Shown here piece after piece: positions 27,198-35,449 of a DNA stretch of 64,000 bases. The notes below the pieces were generated by a model, which ran no database searches, was not told where the DNA came from, and worked only from the letters and a program-made list of their open reading frames with translations. The stretch covers positions 310,001-374,000 of the forward strand of contig JBGFSY010000004.1 in assembly GCA_041277045.1 (NCBI GenBank), read 5' to 3'. The translations under genes and the position numbers were made by a program. The stretch is from Reddybacter sp041277045 (lineage in GTDB: Bacteria > Pseudomonadota > Gammaproteobacteria > Pseudomonadales > Porticoccaceae). Position 1 is the first letter of the stretch. The number at the start of each line of letters is the position of its first letter.

Positions 27198-28099
27198 GAG
27201 TTAACACTCAATAATTGCTGCAAAAGCCTGTCGAACCACTGGATCAGGTTTTCTTTATCGGAGGGGCTAAAGGCTAAGCCAACAACCGGTAGCCCTGTTT
27301 TTTTCGATAGCCAAAGGCCCGGTTTATCATTTTGATAGCTGGCGTGCAGAATCATATCGGCCGGACTCTGCTCTAACTGGGCAAGGACCTTCGCAAAATG
27401 ATTGCTACTGGGGGGGATGCCCGGTCGCGGTTCCAGCACGGCAAGTCTCTCTAAACCCAGCCAGCGCTCCAGGTAGATCCAGCTATTGTGACTGACGACG
27501 ATGCGTTTACCCCGCAATTGCTCGGCTTGATGTTGCCATTGAGCAATGGCCTCACGCCATTCCAGGCTAAAATGCTGCAGGTTTGCCTGATAGTGATCTT
27601 TGTTCGCGGGATCAATTGTTGCCAGGGTGTCAGCCAATGCCTCGGCAACCTGCTGCACGCGGTAGGGGTCAAGGTGAATGTGTGGGTTGCCCGTGGCATG
27701 AATGTCACCCAGGCTGCGATCCAGCACGCTTGGCTTTTCCAGCAGGGCGACATGATCGGTTGCCATAAAGTAACCCGCTTGCCCGACTTGAATCTTGGCG
27801 TTGCCTGACTTGCGCAGTAATAAGGGCAGCCAACCGACTTCTAGCTCCGCCCCCGTGCACACCAGTATATCTGCACGCCGTACTTTGGCAATTAAGCTGG
27901 GACGCGCCTGTATATGGTGGGGATCCTGCTGGGCGGTGGTGGCACTATAAACTTTGGCTGCATCGCCAGCCAACGTCCGCGCGAGGGCTGCCCACTCCGG
28001 TTCGCAGGCAAATATATTCAGTTGGGCATGGGCCGTGTTGGCGTACAGAGTGAATAGCAACACTGCGAGCCAATATCTTTTTTTCCATTGATGAAACAT
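27194..28099 (-). CDS. Metal ABC transporter periplasmic binding protein (ZnuA-like)
   Basis: A 301-residue cluster A-I solute-binding protein with a signal peptide (WLAVLLFTLYANTAHA). Candidate metal ligands are the histidines in DPHHIQARPSL, GNPHIHLDPYR and VSHNSW, and an acidic/His residue in LHASYQNDKP. The long His-rich charged loop of E. coli ZnuA is absent. It begins 12 nt after the outer-membrane barrel gene and overlaps the permease gene, forming one operon. Confidence 0.9.
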   Translation of the reverse strand: MFHQWKKRYWLAVLLFTLYANTAHAQLNIFACEPEWAALARTLAGDAAKVYSATTAQQDPHHIQARPSLIAKVRRADILVCTGAELEVGWLPLLLRKSGNAKIQVGQAGYFMATDHVALLEKPSVLDRSLGDIHATGNPHIHLDPYRVQQVAEALADTLATIDPANKDHYQANLQHFSLEWREAIAQWQHQAEQLRGKRIVVSHNSWIYLERWLGLERLAVLEPRPGIPPSSNHFAKVLAQLEQSPADMILHASYQNDKPGLWLSKKTGLPVVGLAFSPSDKENLIQWFDRLLQQLLSVNS

Positions 28100-28111
28100 T
28101 ATTATGTTCTC

Positions 28112-29503
28112 CTAAAACTGATGAGCACTGTGGCTACCGAGGCTCATGGTGTATTGCAGGAGAAGCTGGTGATCAGTCTCTTCGTAGGATTCATCTTGAT
28201 TATATTGCAGGCGCAGGCGACTAAATTCACTGGGCAACCATTCCAGCGTGGCGCTGTAGCGCTGCGGGTTGTGGCCCTCATTATTCAGCCCAGCCTCAGT
28301 CAGTACATCCGTATCTGAGCCGTGATTGTTACTGTCTAACCAGTCATAGCGAAAGCCCATCTGCCACTGTGGTTTGAATTTATAAATCGCCTGGGCATAC
28401 CAGCCTTTTTGATCACCGTCATAAGGTGTCATCTCCAGAGGAGGGCCGCTATTTAGCATGACTACATTGCCGTCCTCTTGACGATCAAAATACTCAAATT
28501 GAAATTTAAAATTGCGACTGCTTGGATTGCCGTTTGGAGCCCATTTATAAACGAGATCAAGTGCGCTGATTTTGCTATCGCCGCTAAATGAAGGTGTCTC
28601 TGCTTCACCCGATCCATGGGCATGTCCACCACTGTCGCGGCCTTCTATATTATTTGCCTGCCAATGGCTTAAGCCCAATTGCCAGCTGTGTTCAATACCG
28701 ATATCACCGCCTATATCAGCAAATGCCGTCCAGGCGCCGATACCATTCGTCGTGCCACCGGCAGGAAAGCGACTGCCACTGAATAACTCCGTACCCAGTT
28801 GCAAAAAAATATCGGTCGGCGCGAGCCAGGTCATTTGCACGCCGTCATCAATTAACTGATCGCCGAATAGTCCTCGATAAATTAAGGGGGCATCGGCAAA
28901 ATCCCAGGCGTGTGCATGTTGCTGGTTAAGGTAGCCAATTTCTGAAAGAAAGCGCCCCGCCTTTAGGGTCAAGCCATTGCCCAGGCCCAGCGTTTGAATA
29001 AAGGCTTCCTCTAATTCCGTTTCGGTCTCACCTTCGTGTTCAGCAAAAGCCAGTGTCATTTTGCCAAAAAACTTATCATCAATATTGGCGCTCATAACGA
29101 GTTCACTATGGCCTACCGATAAACCCCTTTCTCCTAAACCTGCCTCATTGCCCAGGGCAAAGCCTGGTAATTCATAATTTTCAGGGTCATTGTCAAAACT
29201 CGCAAAACGACCGTCAAGAATGAGGCTAATCGCCGGGTTGAAACTATTTTGCACCGCCGCTGGGGTGCGCGCAGTGCTGCGCTGTTCTAGTTGTACCGCG
29301 AGCTCCTGGGCCTGATTATTGGCCAGTTGTGCACTTTTCTCTGCTTTTAATAATCGATCTTCCAGGGCTTTAATGGCCTGCCCGTATTCCTGTTTAAGTG
29401 CATTCAGTTGTTGCTGTATAGCGTCGGTTTCACTGCTGGCACTGACCAGACTTGAATTGAACAAGGTGGCTGTAATCACAGCTATCAATAAAGACTTACC
29501 CAT
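28112..29503 (-). CDS. Outer-membrane beta-barrel protein of the metal-uptake operon
   Basis: A 463-residue protein with a signal peptide (cut near LVSAS), an N-terminal coiled coil (about residues 28-75), then alternating strands up to a terminal phenylalanine, as in porin-like barrels. A histidine-containing loop GGHAHGSGEAE may meet metal at the cell surface. Relatives are sometimes labelled zinc-regulated outer-membrane receptors, but no TonB box or plug domain is visible. First gene of the barrel, ZnuA-like, ZnuB-like operon. Confidence 0.83.
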   Translation of the reverse strand: MGKSLLIAVITATLFNSSLVSASSETDAIQQQLNALKQEYGQAIKALEDRLLKAEKSAQLANNQAQELAVQLEQRSTARTPAAVQNSFNPAISLILDGRFASFDNDPENYELPGFALGNEAGLGERGLSVGHSELVMSANIDDKFFGKMTLAFAEHEGETETELEEAFIQTLGLGNGLTLKAGRFLSEIGYLNQQHAHAWDFADAPLIYRGLFGDQLIDDGVQMTWLAPTDIFLQLGTELFSGSRFPAGGTTNGIGAWTAFADIGGDIGIEHSWQLGLSHWQANNIEGRDSGGHAHGSGEAETPSFSGDSKISALDLVYKWAPNGNPSSRNFKFQFEYFDRQEDGNVVMLNSGPPLEMTPYDGDQKGWYAQAIYKFKPQWQMGFRYDWLDSNNHGSDTDVLTEAGLNNEGHNPQRYSATLEWLPSEFSRLRLQYNQDESYEETDHQLLLQYTMSLGSHSAHQF

Positions 29504-29578
29504 GTGTATTTCTCCCGTATACGAAAAACGTTCGCCACAAGGCTTAAGCGCTGTGGCGGTTAAAAAAACGTTATTTTT

Positions 29579-29866
29579 TTACGAAAGAGTCGGTGGGGCG
29601 CGCGAGAGGTAGGGAACGACTGTGGGGCTTGAAAAAAACCTGAGGTAGTGAGCGGGGGGGTGAAAATTACTGGCTAGAGAGACTAATTGTAGGTCGTGAA
29701 AAATTAAACCATTGTCTGATTTTTCACACTGCAAAAATATTTGGCAGGATTGTTCCTGTGCGTGGGAAAGGTGCTCAAGGGAATGGGTAAACACACCCAG
29801 CTGCCCTATAAGCAATAACATGCTTATCAGCGCTATCTTTATGCCGGTGTGTTTAGGTCTGATCAT
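29579..29866 (-). CDS. Small His/Cys-rich exported protein
   Basis: A 95-residue ORF with an N-terminal hydrophobic segment (residues 9-27), then H28, H32, H35, C41, C47, H57, H69 and H73, and a C-terminal RAPPTLS tail, a layout like the small DUF2946-type envelope proteins. AGGA lies just before the ATG. It sits 75 nt upstream of the metal-uptake operon in the same direction and may be its first gene. A role in metal binding is inferred from composition only. Confidence 0.6.
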   Translation of the reverse strand: MIRPKHTGIKIALISMLLLIGQLGVFTHSLEHLSHAQEQSCQIFLQCEKSDNGLIFHDLQLVSLASNFHPPAHYLRFFSSPTVVPYLSRAPPTLS

Positions 29867-29936
29867 TTATCCTGTTGACAGCTTGTTGCGGCGTTGAGTG
29901 CCAGTGGGCAATTAATGGGCGAGGATCCTAACACTG

Positions 29937-30770
29937 TTAGCCCGGCGTTGACAGACCTCCGTTAACACTGAGGGTTTGTCCGGTAATGGCATCTGAGGCC
30001 GGGCTGGCAAAAAAGGCGATGGTCTCTGCAATATCTTCACACTGCACATCAAAAATCATGCGTTTTTTTAATTTATCGAGCATGCCTTTTTTGTGATTAC
30101 CCATGGCATCTTTTTCGTCCTGCAAGGGCTCTGAGCTTTCCCCCCAGCGAGGAATGGCGTCGGAGATAAAACTCATCGAGACGGCATTAATACGGATTTT
30201 ATCGCGGCCGAGTTCTCGGGCCAAAGCGCGTGACATTTGCATCATGCCGGCGGTAGAGCCACCAATCATCGACTCACCAACGGTGGCGATACGCCCGGCA
30301 TCGGTGCCGACCAGCACCACCTTACCGCCACCGGCTTTTACCATGTGGGGTGTTACGGCTTTCAGGGCATAGGCGCGGGTTAGCCAGTGAGTTTTAATGT
30401 AGTAGTCGAGATCGTCGGTGCTCATTTCCTGAAACAGGCGGAAGGGCAGGGAGTCCTGACTAGCGCCGGCACCACTGGCCACCAGAATATCAATCTTGCC
30501 GAGGCGCTCGATGATCCGGTCGGCCATTTGCACCATGGTGTCGGCCTGGGTGAGGTCGGCCTGTTCAAAAATGGCGGTGCCGCCGGCCTGGGTGATTTCC
30601 TCAACAACAGTTGCCCCGGCTTCTTTATTGCGACCATTGATCACCACGGTGGCACCGAGGCTGGCGAGCTTGTGGGCGCTGGCACGGCCAATATACGCGG
30701 TGGAGCCGGTGATGAGGGCAACTTTTCCGGAGAGAACTAAATTGCTGGGTGCTTGCGTTGGGGAGTTCAT
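29937..30770 (-). CDS. Divergent SDR-family protein lacking the YxxxK pair
   Basis: A 277-residue protein with overall SDR architecture: nucleotide segment ITGSTAYIGRA (20-30), ADLTQ, and a C-terminal ITGQTLSVNGG typical of enoyl-ACP-reductase-like or classical SDRs. At the place of the catalytic YxxxK the sequence is I-G-G-S-T (169-173), and the usual serine upstream is a threonine (T156). The central glycine of TGxxxGxG is also replaced by Tyr. It may bind a cofactor without acting as a standard dehydrogenase. It is divergent from the acyl-CoA ligase gene. Confidence 0.83.
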   Translation of the reverse strand: MNSPTQAPSNLVLSGKVALITGSTAYIGRASAHKLASLGATVVINGRNKEAGATVVEEITQAGGTAIFEQADLTQADTMVQMADRIIERLGKIDILVASGAGASQDSLPFRLFQEMSTDDLDYYIKTHWLTRAYALKAVTPHMVKAGGGKVVLVGTDAGRIATVGESMIGGSTAGMMQMSRALARELGRDKIRINAVSMSFISDAIPRWGESSEPLQDEKDAMGNHKKGMLDKLKKRMIFDVQCEDIAETIAFFASPASDAITGQTLSVNGGLSTPG

Positions 30771-30972
30771 CGTGACATTGGCCTTGGTGTTATTACGAAG
30801 CCTGCGAGTGTAGTGGACATCGGGGGAGCGGTGAAGTCTGTAAGCGCGACCGCGGGGTATTGGTGTTCAGCAAGGCATATAGCCTAGAATGTGCGGCTGC
30901 TTCTAAACATCGGCACGGCCCATTTACTGCGCCGGCTTGTAAATTTGATACTCGTAAGAAATTGAGGGCTTT

Positions 30973-32520
30973 ATGTACTTAACGCAAACATTGCGACGCT
31001 CTACCCAGCGGCGGCGATCCGACACCGTTTTAGTCTGTGGTGAAAAAAGTTTGAGCTGGGATGACTTCGAAAACCGCTGTGCCCGTTTGGCGGCGGGGCT
31101 TGTTGCTTCGGGATTAAAAACGGATGACAGAGTCGCTATTTTGTCCCACAACTGTGCGGAGTACTTCGAATTTAGCTTTGCGGTGCCCTGGGCGGGCGGT
31201 GCCATTGTGCCGCTGAATAATCGTCTCGGTAGCGCTGAAATTAACTATATCCTCGAAAACTCGGGTACTCGCTTATTGATTGCCGATGTGCATTTTAAAG
31301 ACGTGATCGATGGTTTTTTACCCCAATTGCCCAGCCTCGAGCGGGTGATTTATTTTGATCCTGAAAACGCCAGCAGTGATTATGAAAGCCTAATTAACGA
31401 GCACCCGCCGCTGCAAGACCAGCAGCGCGGCTACGAAGATATTGCCGGTATTTTATACACCAGCGGCACCACCGGGCGGCCCAAGGGTGCGGTGCTAAGT
31501 CACCGCAACTTAATCGCCAATGCCATGGGGGCCTCGCTGAACTCTGGCTACAATGAAGACACCGTGTACCTGCATGCTACGCCTTTGTTCCATGCGGCCG
31601 GTGCCTCGCGGGTGTACAGCATGATTGGCGCCGGCACCACCAATATCATCCTCCCTACCTTCGAGGAGGGGGCGCTGTTGGCGGCGATTGAAAAGCACAA
31701 GGTGACAACCTTGCTGTTGGTGCCAACGATGATTAATCGGCTGGTTCACCATGAAGATCTGCACAACTTTGATTTGTCGAGCCTGCGCAATATCAGTTAC
31801 GGCGCCTCGCCCATGCCGCAAACGGTGTTGAAAAAAGCCCTGGAAGAATTGCCGAATGTCGCTTTTACTCAGGCCTATGGCATGACGGAGTTGTCACCGG
31901 CTGCGACCTTTCTCGAGGCGCGCTACCACGTGCTCGACGGCCCCGATGCCGGTCGTCTGGCCTCCTGTGGCCAAGCTGTATTTAATGCCGACGTGCGCAT
32001 TGTCGATGAAGACGACCAGCCCCTGGCGGACGGGGAGGTAGGCGAGATTGTCGTCAAAGGCCCAATGGTGATGCAGGGCTACTGGCAAAATCCCGAGGCA
32101 ACGGCAGAGGCGATACGCGATGGTTGGATGCACACCGGTGATGCCGGTTATCGCGACAGTGAGGGCTTTTTCTACATTGTCGATCGCATAAAAGACCTGG
32201 TGATTACAGGCGGTGAAAACGTTGCCTCGGTCGAGGTCGAAAACTGCATCTATCAGCTTGAGGCGGTGAGCGAGTGCGCGGTGTTTGGTATTCCCCATGA
32301 AGACTGGATAGAAACCGTGCATGCCGAGGTGGTCACCAAGCCCGGCTGTGAGGTCACCGAGGCTGAGGTTATAGCCCACTGTAAAAGTCAGATGACCACC
32401 TTTAAATGCCCGCGCAGTGTGGTGATTCGCGACCAGCCCCTACCGATTTCTGGCACCGGGAAAATCATGAAAAATGAACTGCGTAAGCCCTATTGGCAGG
32501 GACGCGCCCGCAAGGTTTAA
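30973..32520 (+). CDS. AMP-binding acyl-CoA synthetase
   Basis: ANL-superfamily ligase, 515 residues, forming acyl-CoA from a carboxylic acid, ATP and CoA. The P-loop motif YTSGTTGRPKG lies near 161-171, followed by YGMTELSPA, the hinge/A8 region DRIKDLVITGGENV and the catalytic lysine in PISGTGKIMKNELR near the end. It resembles medium/long-chain or aromatic acyl-CoA ligases; the substrate cannot be assigned. No clear ribosome site beyond GAGGG at 30962. Confidence 0.92.
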   Translation: MYLTQTLRRSTQRRRSDTVLVCGEKSLSWDDFENRCARLAAGLVASGLKTDDRVAILSHNCAEYFEFSFAVPWAGGAIVPLNNRLGSAEINYILENSGTRLLIADVHFKDVIDGFLPQLPSLERVIYFDPENASSDYESLINEHPPLQDQQRGYEDIAGILYTSGTTGRPKGAVLSHRNLIANAMGASLNSGYNEDTVYLHATPLFHAAGASRVYSMIGAGTTNIILPTFEEGALLAAIEKHKVTTLLLVPTMINRLVHHEDLHNFDLSSLRNISYGASPMPQTVLKKALEELPNVAFTQAYGMTELSPAATFLEARYHVLDGPDAGRLASCGQAVFNADVRIVDEDDQPLADGEVGEIVVKGPMVMQGYWQNPEATAEAIRDGWMHTGDAGYRDSEGFFYIVDRIKDLVITGGENVASVEVENCIYQLEAVSECAVFGIPHEDWIETVHAEVVTKPGCEVTEAEVIAHCKSQMTTFKCPRSVVIRDQPLPISGTGKIMKNELRKPYWQGRARKV

Positions 32521-32610
32521 AGAGGACCTTCATTTGCTGCCGTCTTCGGTCTTATGCTGCGGGCGGTGCACGATCAACGCTCCGCCTGCGCGAGCCAAGT
32601 GGTTTGTTCG

Positions 32611-32624
32611 TTGATCTATATCAA
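32611..32624. promoter_or_regulatory. Perfect FNR/ANR-type box
   Basis: TTGATCTATATCAA matches TTGAT-N4-ATCAA exactly; the symmetry extends one base each side (GTTGAT/ATCAAC). It lies 28 nt upstream of the Fur box and about 157 nt before the porin start. Confidence 0.7.
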
Positions 32625-32648
32625 CTCGAGGCTTGATAAGCTCGAGTT
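32623..32648. repeat. Inverted repeat upstream of the Fur box
   Basis: AACTCGAG (32623-32630) and CTCGAGTT (32641-32648) with a 10-nt loop. It has no U-tract. It may be the end of the acyl-CoA ligase transcript or an extra operator. Confidence 0.5.
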
Positions 32649-32651
32649 TCT

Positions 32652-32670
32652 GATAATAATAATGATTATC
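32652..32670. promoter_or_regulatory. Fur box
   Basis: GATAATAATAATGATTATC matches the 19-bp Fur consensus (GATAATGATAATCATTATC) at 16 of 19 positions. A further ATGATAAT follows at once (32674-32681), extending the operator. Confidence 0.85.
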
Positions 32671-32683
32671 AAATGATAATAGT

Positions 32684-32712
32684 TTGCATTTGAGATTTTC
32701 GCTGTGTAATAT
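32684..32712 (+). promoter_or_regulatory. Candidate promoter of the porin operon
   Basis: TTGCAT (32684-32689), 17-nt spacer, TAATAT (32707-32712). The Fur box lies directly upstream. A second -10-like GATAAT is embedded in the Fur box itself. Confidence 0.5.
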
Positions 32713-32780
32713 CTTCCTCGCTTGCAACACCGGGACTGTCTTTGTTCGGTGTTTTTATGACGACATGGAGAATGACAGTA

Positions 32781-34010
32781 ATGAAAAAGAGAGTGATGGC
32801 CGCAGTCCTGGGCACGGTACTTTGTGTATCAAGCCCACTATTTGCTGCAGAAAATGCCAGTGACGAAGTGACAATGGCGAAAATTATGGAATTGCTGCAA
32901 AGCCAGCAACGTGAAATTGAAGCGCTAAAACAACAACTCGCCGCGACCAATAAGCAGGTCGTTATTAGCGAGCAAAGAATTGAAGCCACTGCCGAGACCG
33001 TTGAGTCGGTTGCAACGGCCAGTGAAAGCTACGCTAAAATTGCCGACTGGGCCGACAAGACCCACATCGGCGGTTACGGTGAGCTGCACTACAACGACAA
33101 GAACGGCAGTGACAACCAGGTCGACGCCCATCGCTTTGTGCTCTATGTCGAGCATGAATTTACCGATGACGTACGCTTTTTCTCGGAAGTTGAACTCGAG
33201 CACTCCATCGCCGGCGATGGGCAAGATGGTGAGATCGAGCTGGAGCAAGCCTATATCGAATGGGACTACGCGAAAGATCACAGCGCCACCTTTGGTCAGT
33301 TTCTTATCCCCATCGGCCTGATGAATGAAACCCACGAACCCGACACCTTCTATGGTGTTGAGCGCAACTCTGTTGAGAAGAATATTATTCCCGCTACCTG
33401 GTGGGAAATTGGCGCCATGCTCGGTGGTGAAATTGCCCCCGGCTTTAGTTACGACCTGGCTCTTACCAGTGGTCTTGAAACAGCTACCTCGGGTAAAGAT
33501 GCCTATCTGCCACGCAAGGGTCGGCAGAAAGGTAGCAAGGCGACGGCCGAAGATTTTGCCTACACCGGTCGGCTGAAATATACCGCTATTCCTGGGCTCG
33601 AAGTGGCCGCAACGCTGATGTATCAGGAAGATATCGCCCAGGGCATGGGTGGCGATGATGCCAGCGCGCTGTTGTGGGAAACCCATGCGGTTTATCAAAG
33701 CGGTGGTTTTTCTCTGCGGGCGCTGTATGCCATGTGGGACATTGATGGTGATGAGGCCAAAGCGCTGGGCCGCGATGAGCAGGATGGTTGGTATATCGAG
33801 CCCTCTTATAAGCTGACGCCAAGACTGGGTTTCTTTGTGCGCTACAGTGAGTGGGACAACAATGCCGGTGATAGCGACAACACCGAGATTGAAGAGTGGG
33901 ATCTGGGCCTTAACTTCTGGCTGGTTGAGAATGTTGTCTTCAAGGCCGATTGGGCCGACCAGAAAAATGGTGAAGACAGCTTTAACCTGGGTGTTGGCTG
34001 GAGCTTTTGA
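32781..34010 (+). CDS. Iron-regulated outer-membrane porin-like protein
   Basis: A 409-residue protein with signal peptide (cleavage after SSPLFA), a coiled coil from about 35 to 75 (rich in Q/E/K heptads), then a beta-barrel with many aromatic-ended strands and a C-terminal GVGWSF. It resembles phosphate-selective or generic porins with an N-terminal trimeric coiled coil. The start at 32781 (MKKRVMAAV) is preferred over 32742 because it begins the signal peptide. A Fur box and an FNR-type box lie upstream. It is followed after 85 nt by an FMN-binding gene and a PepSY gene in the same direction. Confidence 0.87.
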   Translation: MKKRVMAAVLGTVLCVSSPLFAAENASDEVTMAKIMELLQSQQREIEALKQQLAATNKQVVISEQRIEATAETVESVATASESYAKIADWADKTHIGGYGELHYNDKNGSDNQVDAHRFVLYVEHEFTDDVRFFSEVELEHSIAGDGQDGEIELEQAYIEWDYAKDHSATFGQFLIPIGLMNETHEPDTFYGVERNSVEKNIIPATWWEIGAMLGGEIAPGFSYDLALTSGLETATSGKDAYLPRKGRQKGSKATAEDFAYTGRLKYTAIPGLEVAATLMYQEDIAQGMGGDDASALLWETHAVYQSGGFSLRALYAMWDIDGDEAKALGRDEQDGWYIEPSYKLTPRLGFFVRYSEWDNNAGDSDNTEIEEWDLGLNFWLVENVVFKADWADQKNGEDSFNLGVGWSF

Positions 34011-34095
34011 TCGCTCAATCGCCACGACCAATAGCCTGGTTAAGCAGCGGGGAAGGCTTGCTCAAGGGGTAGCCCTTGAATACCCTTCGGCCCCT

Positions 34096-34635
34096 ATGAA
34101 ACGATTCACGCTAGCTTTCGCGCTGATGTTTAGCCTCTTGCCTTTTCCAGTACTGGGCAAGGGTGTCTACATGAGCCCGGAGGCTTTTCTAGCGGAGTCC
34201 TTTTCCCCGGGGCAGGCGCAGATGGAGTCGTTGTGGTTGAGGGGCGAAATTCGCGATAGTGCCCAACAAATACTTAATCATGCCTACCCAGGTTTGCGTA
34301 TTCGCTACTGGTACACACGCGAGGCGGGCAGTTTACGCACCGCCTGGATTATGAATGAGGTCGGTAAAACCCGGCCCATTACCATCGGTATTAATATTGT
34401 CGATGGCCACATCGAGCGTGTGCGCATTCTCGAATTCCGTGAAAGTCGTGGTGGTGAAGTGCGTATGGATTTTTTTACCCGCCAGTTTGTCGGTCTTACC
34501 CTGCAGCCACCCGAGCGTCAGCTCAGTGACACGATTGATGGCATTACCGGCGCCACCTTATCGGTGAAAGCGGTGAAGAAAGCCGCACGCTTTGCCCTCT
34601 ACCTCCACCAGCTGGTTGCCATTGATGTCCCCTGA
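34096..34635 (+). CDS. Exported FMN-binding domain protein
   Basis: A 179-residue protein with an N-terminal signal peptide (MKRFTLAFALMFSLLPFPVLG) and a C-terminal FMN-binding domain. The flavinylation motif is DGITGATLS at about 148-156; by analogy with NqrC/RnfG-type proteins T154 would carry FMN covalently, attached by ApbE, which is not encoded in this window. It likely carries electrons in the periplasm. The frame is open upstream to 33835, but that part overlaps the porin gene and is not real. It overlaps the PepSY gene by 11 nt. Confidence 0.86.
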   Translation: MKRFTLAFALMFSLLPFPVLGKGVYMSPEAFLAESFSPGQAQMESLWLRGEIRDSAQQILNHAYPGLRIRYWYTREAGSLRTAWIMNEVGKTRPITIGINIVDGHIERVRILEFRESRGGEVRMDFFTRQFVGLTLQPPERQLSDTIDGITGATLSVKAVKKAARFALYLHQLVAIDVP

Positions 34636-35374
34636 TTTACTAAAACGCTGGCACGGGCGCATGGGTGTGCTCGCCGCCGCCTTTGTCTTGTTGTTGGCCT
34701 TTAGCGGTCTTTGCTTAAACCATGTGTCGAGCTGGGGCCTGGATACCAAAGCCTTGCGCTCCCCGGCTTTATTAGGCCTCTATGGAATGGCGGAGGTCGG
34801 TACTGTTGTGAGTTACCCCCTGGCTGATGCCTACATTAGCCAGAGCAATGGCCAGCTTTTTTATCAAGACAAAGAAATCGACCGCTGCGAAGGTTCTCTG
34901 GTGGGTGCGCTGAAACTTGGCTCAAAAACCACGCCGCAAATCGTCGTGGCCTGCGAGCAGGTCTTGCTACTTTTTTCCCCGACGTTGCAATTGATAGAAA
35001 AAATTGGGCCGGCCTTTGGTTTGCCCGTCGCGGTGCAGCGAGTTGGCCTTGTCGATAGCGAGTTACTTGTCGACACCAGCGGTGGACTCTTCTTCGCCGA
35101 CCTCAATGCCCTGCGTTGGACGGCTGTCGAGGAAAGGGATGTGCTAAGTTCTAGCCAGTGGTCTGAAGCCGCTCAAGCACCCGAAAATTTAAGCCTCGCC
35201 CTGGCCGCAAGTATTGATAGCGAAGATATTACCTATGAGCGCCTACTGCTCGACATTCACAGTGGTCGCATACTGGGCGAATGGGGTGTTTATCTGGTTG
35301 ATGTTATGGCCATATTATTTATGTTATTGGCTATCAGCGGCCTGGTGGTTTGGCTGAGAGGTAAAAGGGCTTAA
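34625..35374 (+). CDS. PepSY-associated membrane protein
   Basis: A 249-residue protein with one hydrophobic helix near the start (about residues 12-34), a roughly 180-residue periplasmic domain and a second hydrophobic helix near the end (VDVMAILFMLLAISGLVVWL) followed by a basic tail (RGKRA). This is the PepSY_TM-type layout; RWHGRMGVLAAAFVLLLAFSG and the closing ISGLVVWL are the typical motifs. PepSY membrane proteins often accompany FMN-binding proteins or ferric reductases. Translationally coupled to the FMN-binding gene. Confidence 0.82.
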   Translation: MSPDLLKRWHGRMGVLAAAFVLLLAFSGLCLNHVSSWGLDTKALRSPALLGLYGMAEVGTVVSYPLADAYISQSNGQLFYQDKEIDRCEGSLVGALKLGSKTTPQIVVACEQVLLLFSPTLQLIEKIGPAFGLPVAVQRVGLVDSELLVDTSGGLFFADLNALRWTAVEERDVLSSSQWSEAAQAPENLSLALAASIDSEDITYERLLLDIHSGRILGEWGVYLVDVMAILFMLLAISGLVVWLRGKRA

Positions 35375-35418
35375 GGCTTGATTCCATAAAGGCAGTGTCT
35401 TTTTGTTACGGACGTCGC

Positions 35419-35445
35419 TTTATTGGCAGTAATTTTATTGGCAGT
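35419..35445. repeat. 15-nt direct repeat
   Basis: TTTATTGGCAGT occurs at 35419-35430 and 35434-35445 (period 15), between the PepSY gene and hspQ. Confidence 0.7.
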
Positions 35446-35449
35446 GACC

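Noticed and set aside
29867..29936. Zur box before the metal-uptake genes
   Set aside because: Searched by eye for the TGTTATA-type palindrome and found none convincing on either strand.
32925..34031. Long minus-strand ORF (368 codons) opposite the porin gene
   Set aside because: It is the antisense shadow of a porin with signal peptide, barrel and operon context; its product has no recognisable motif.
33835..34095. N-terminal extension of the FMN-binding gene
   Set aside because: It lies within the porin gene, and the signal peptide begins at 34096.
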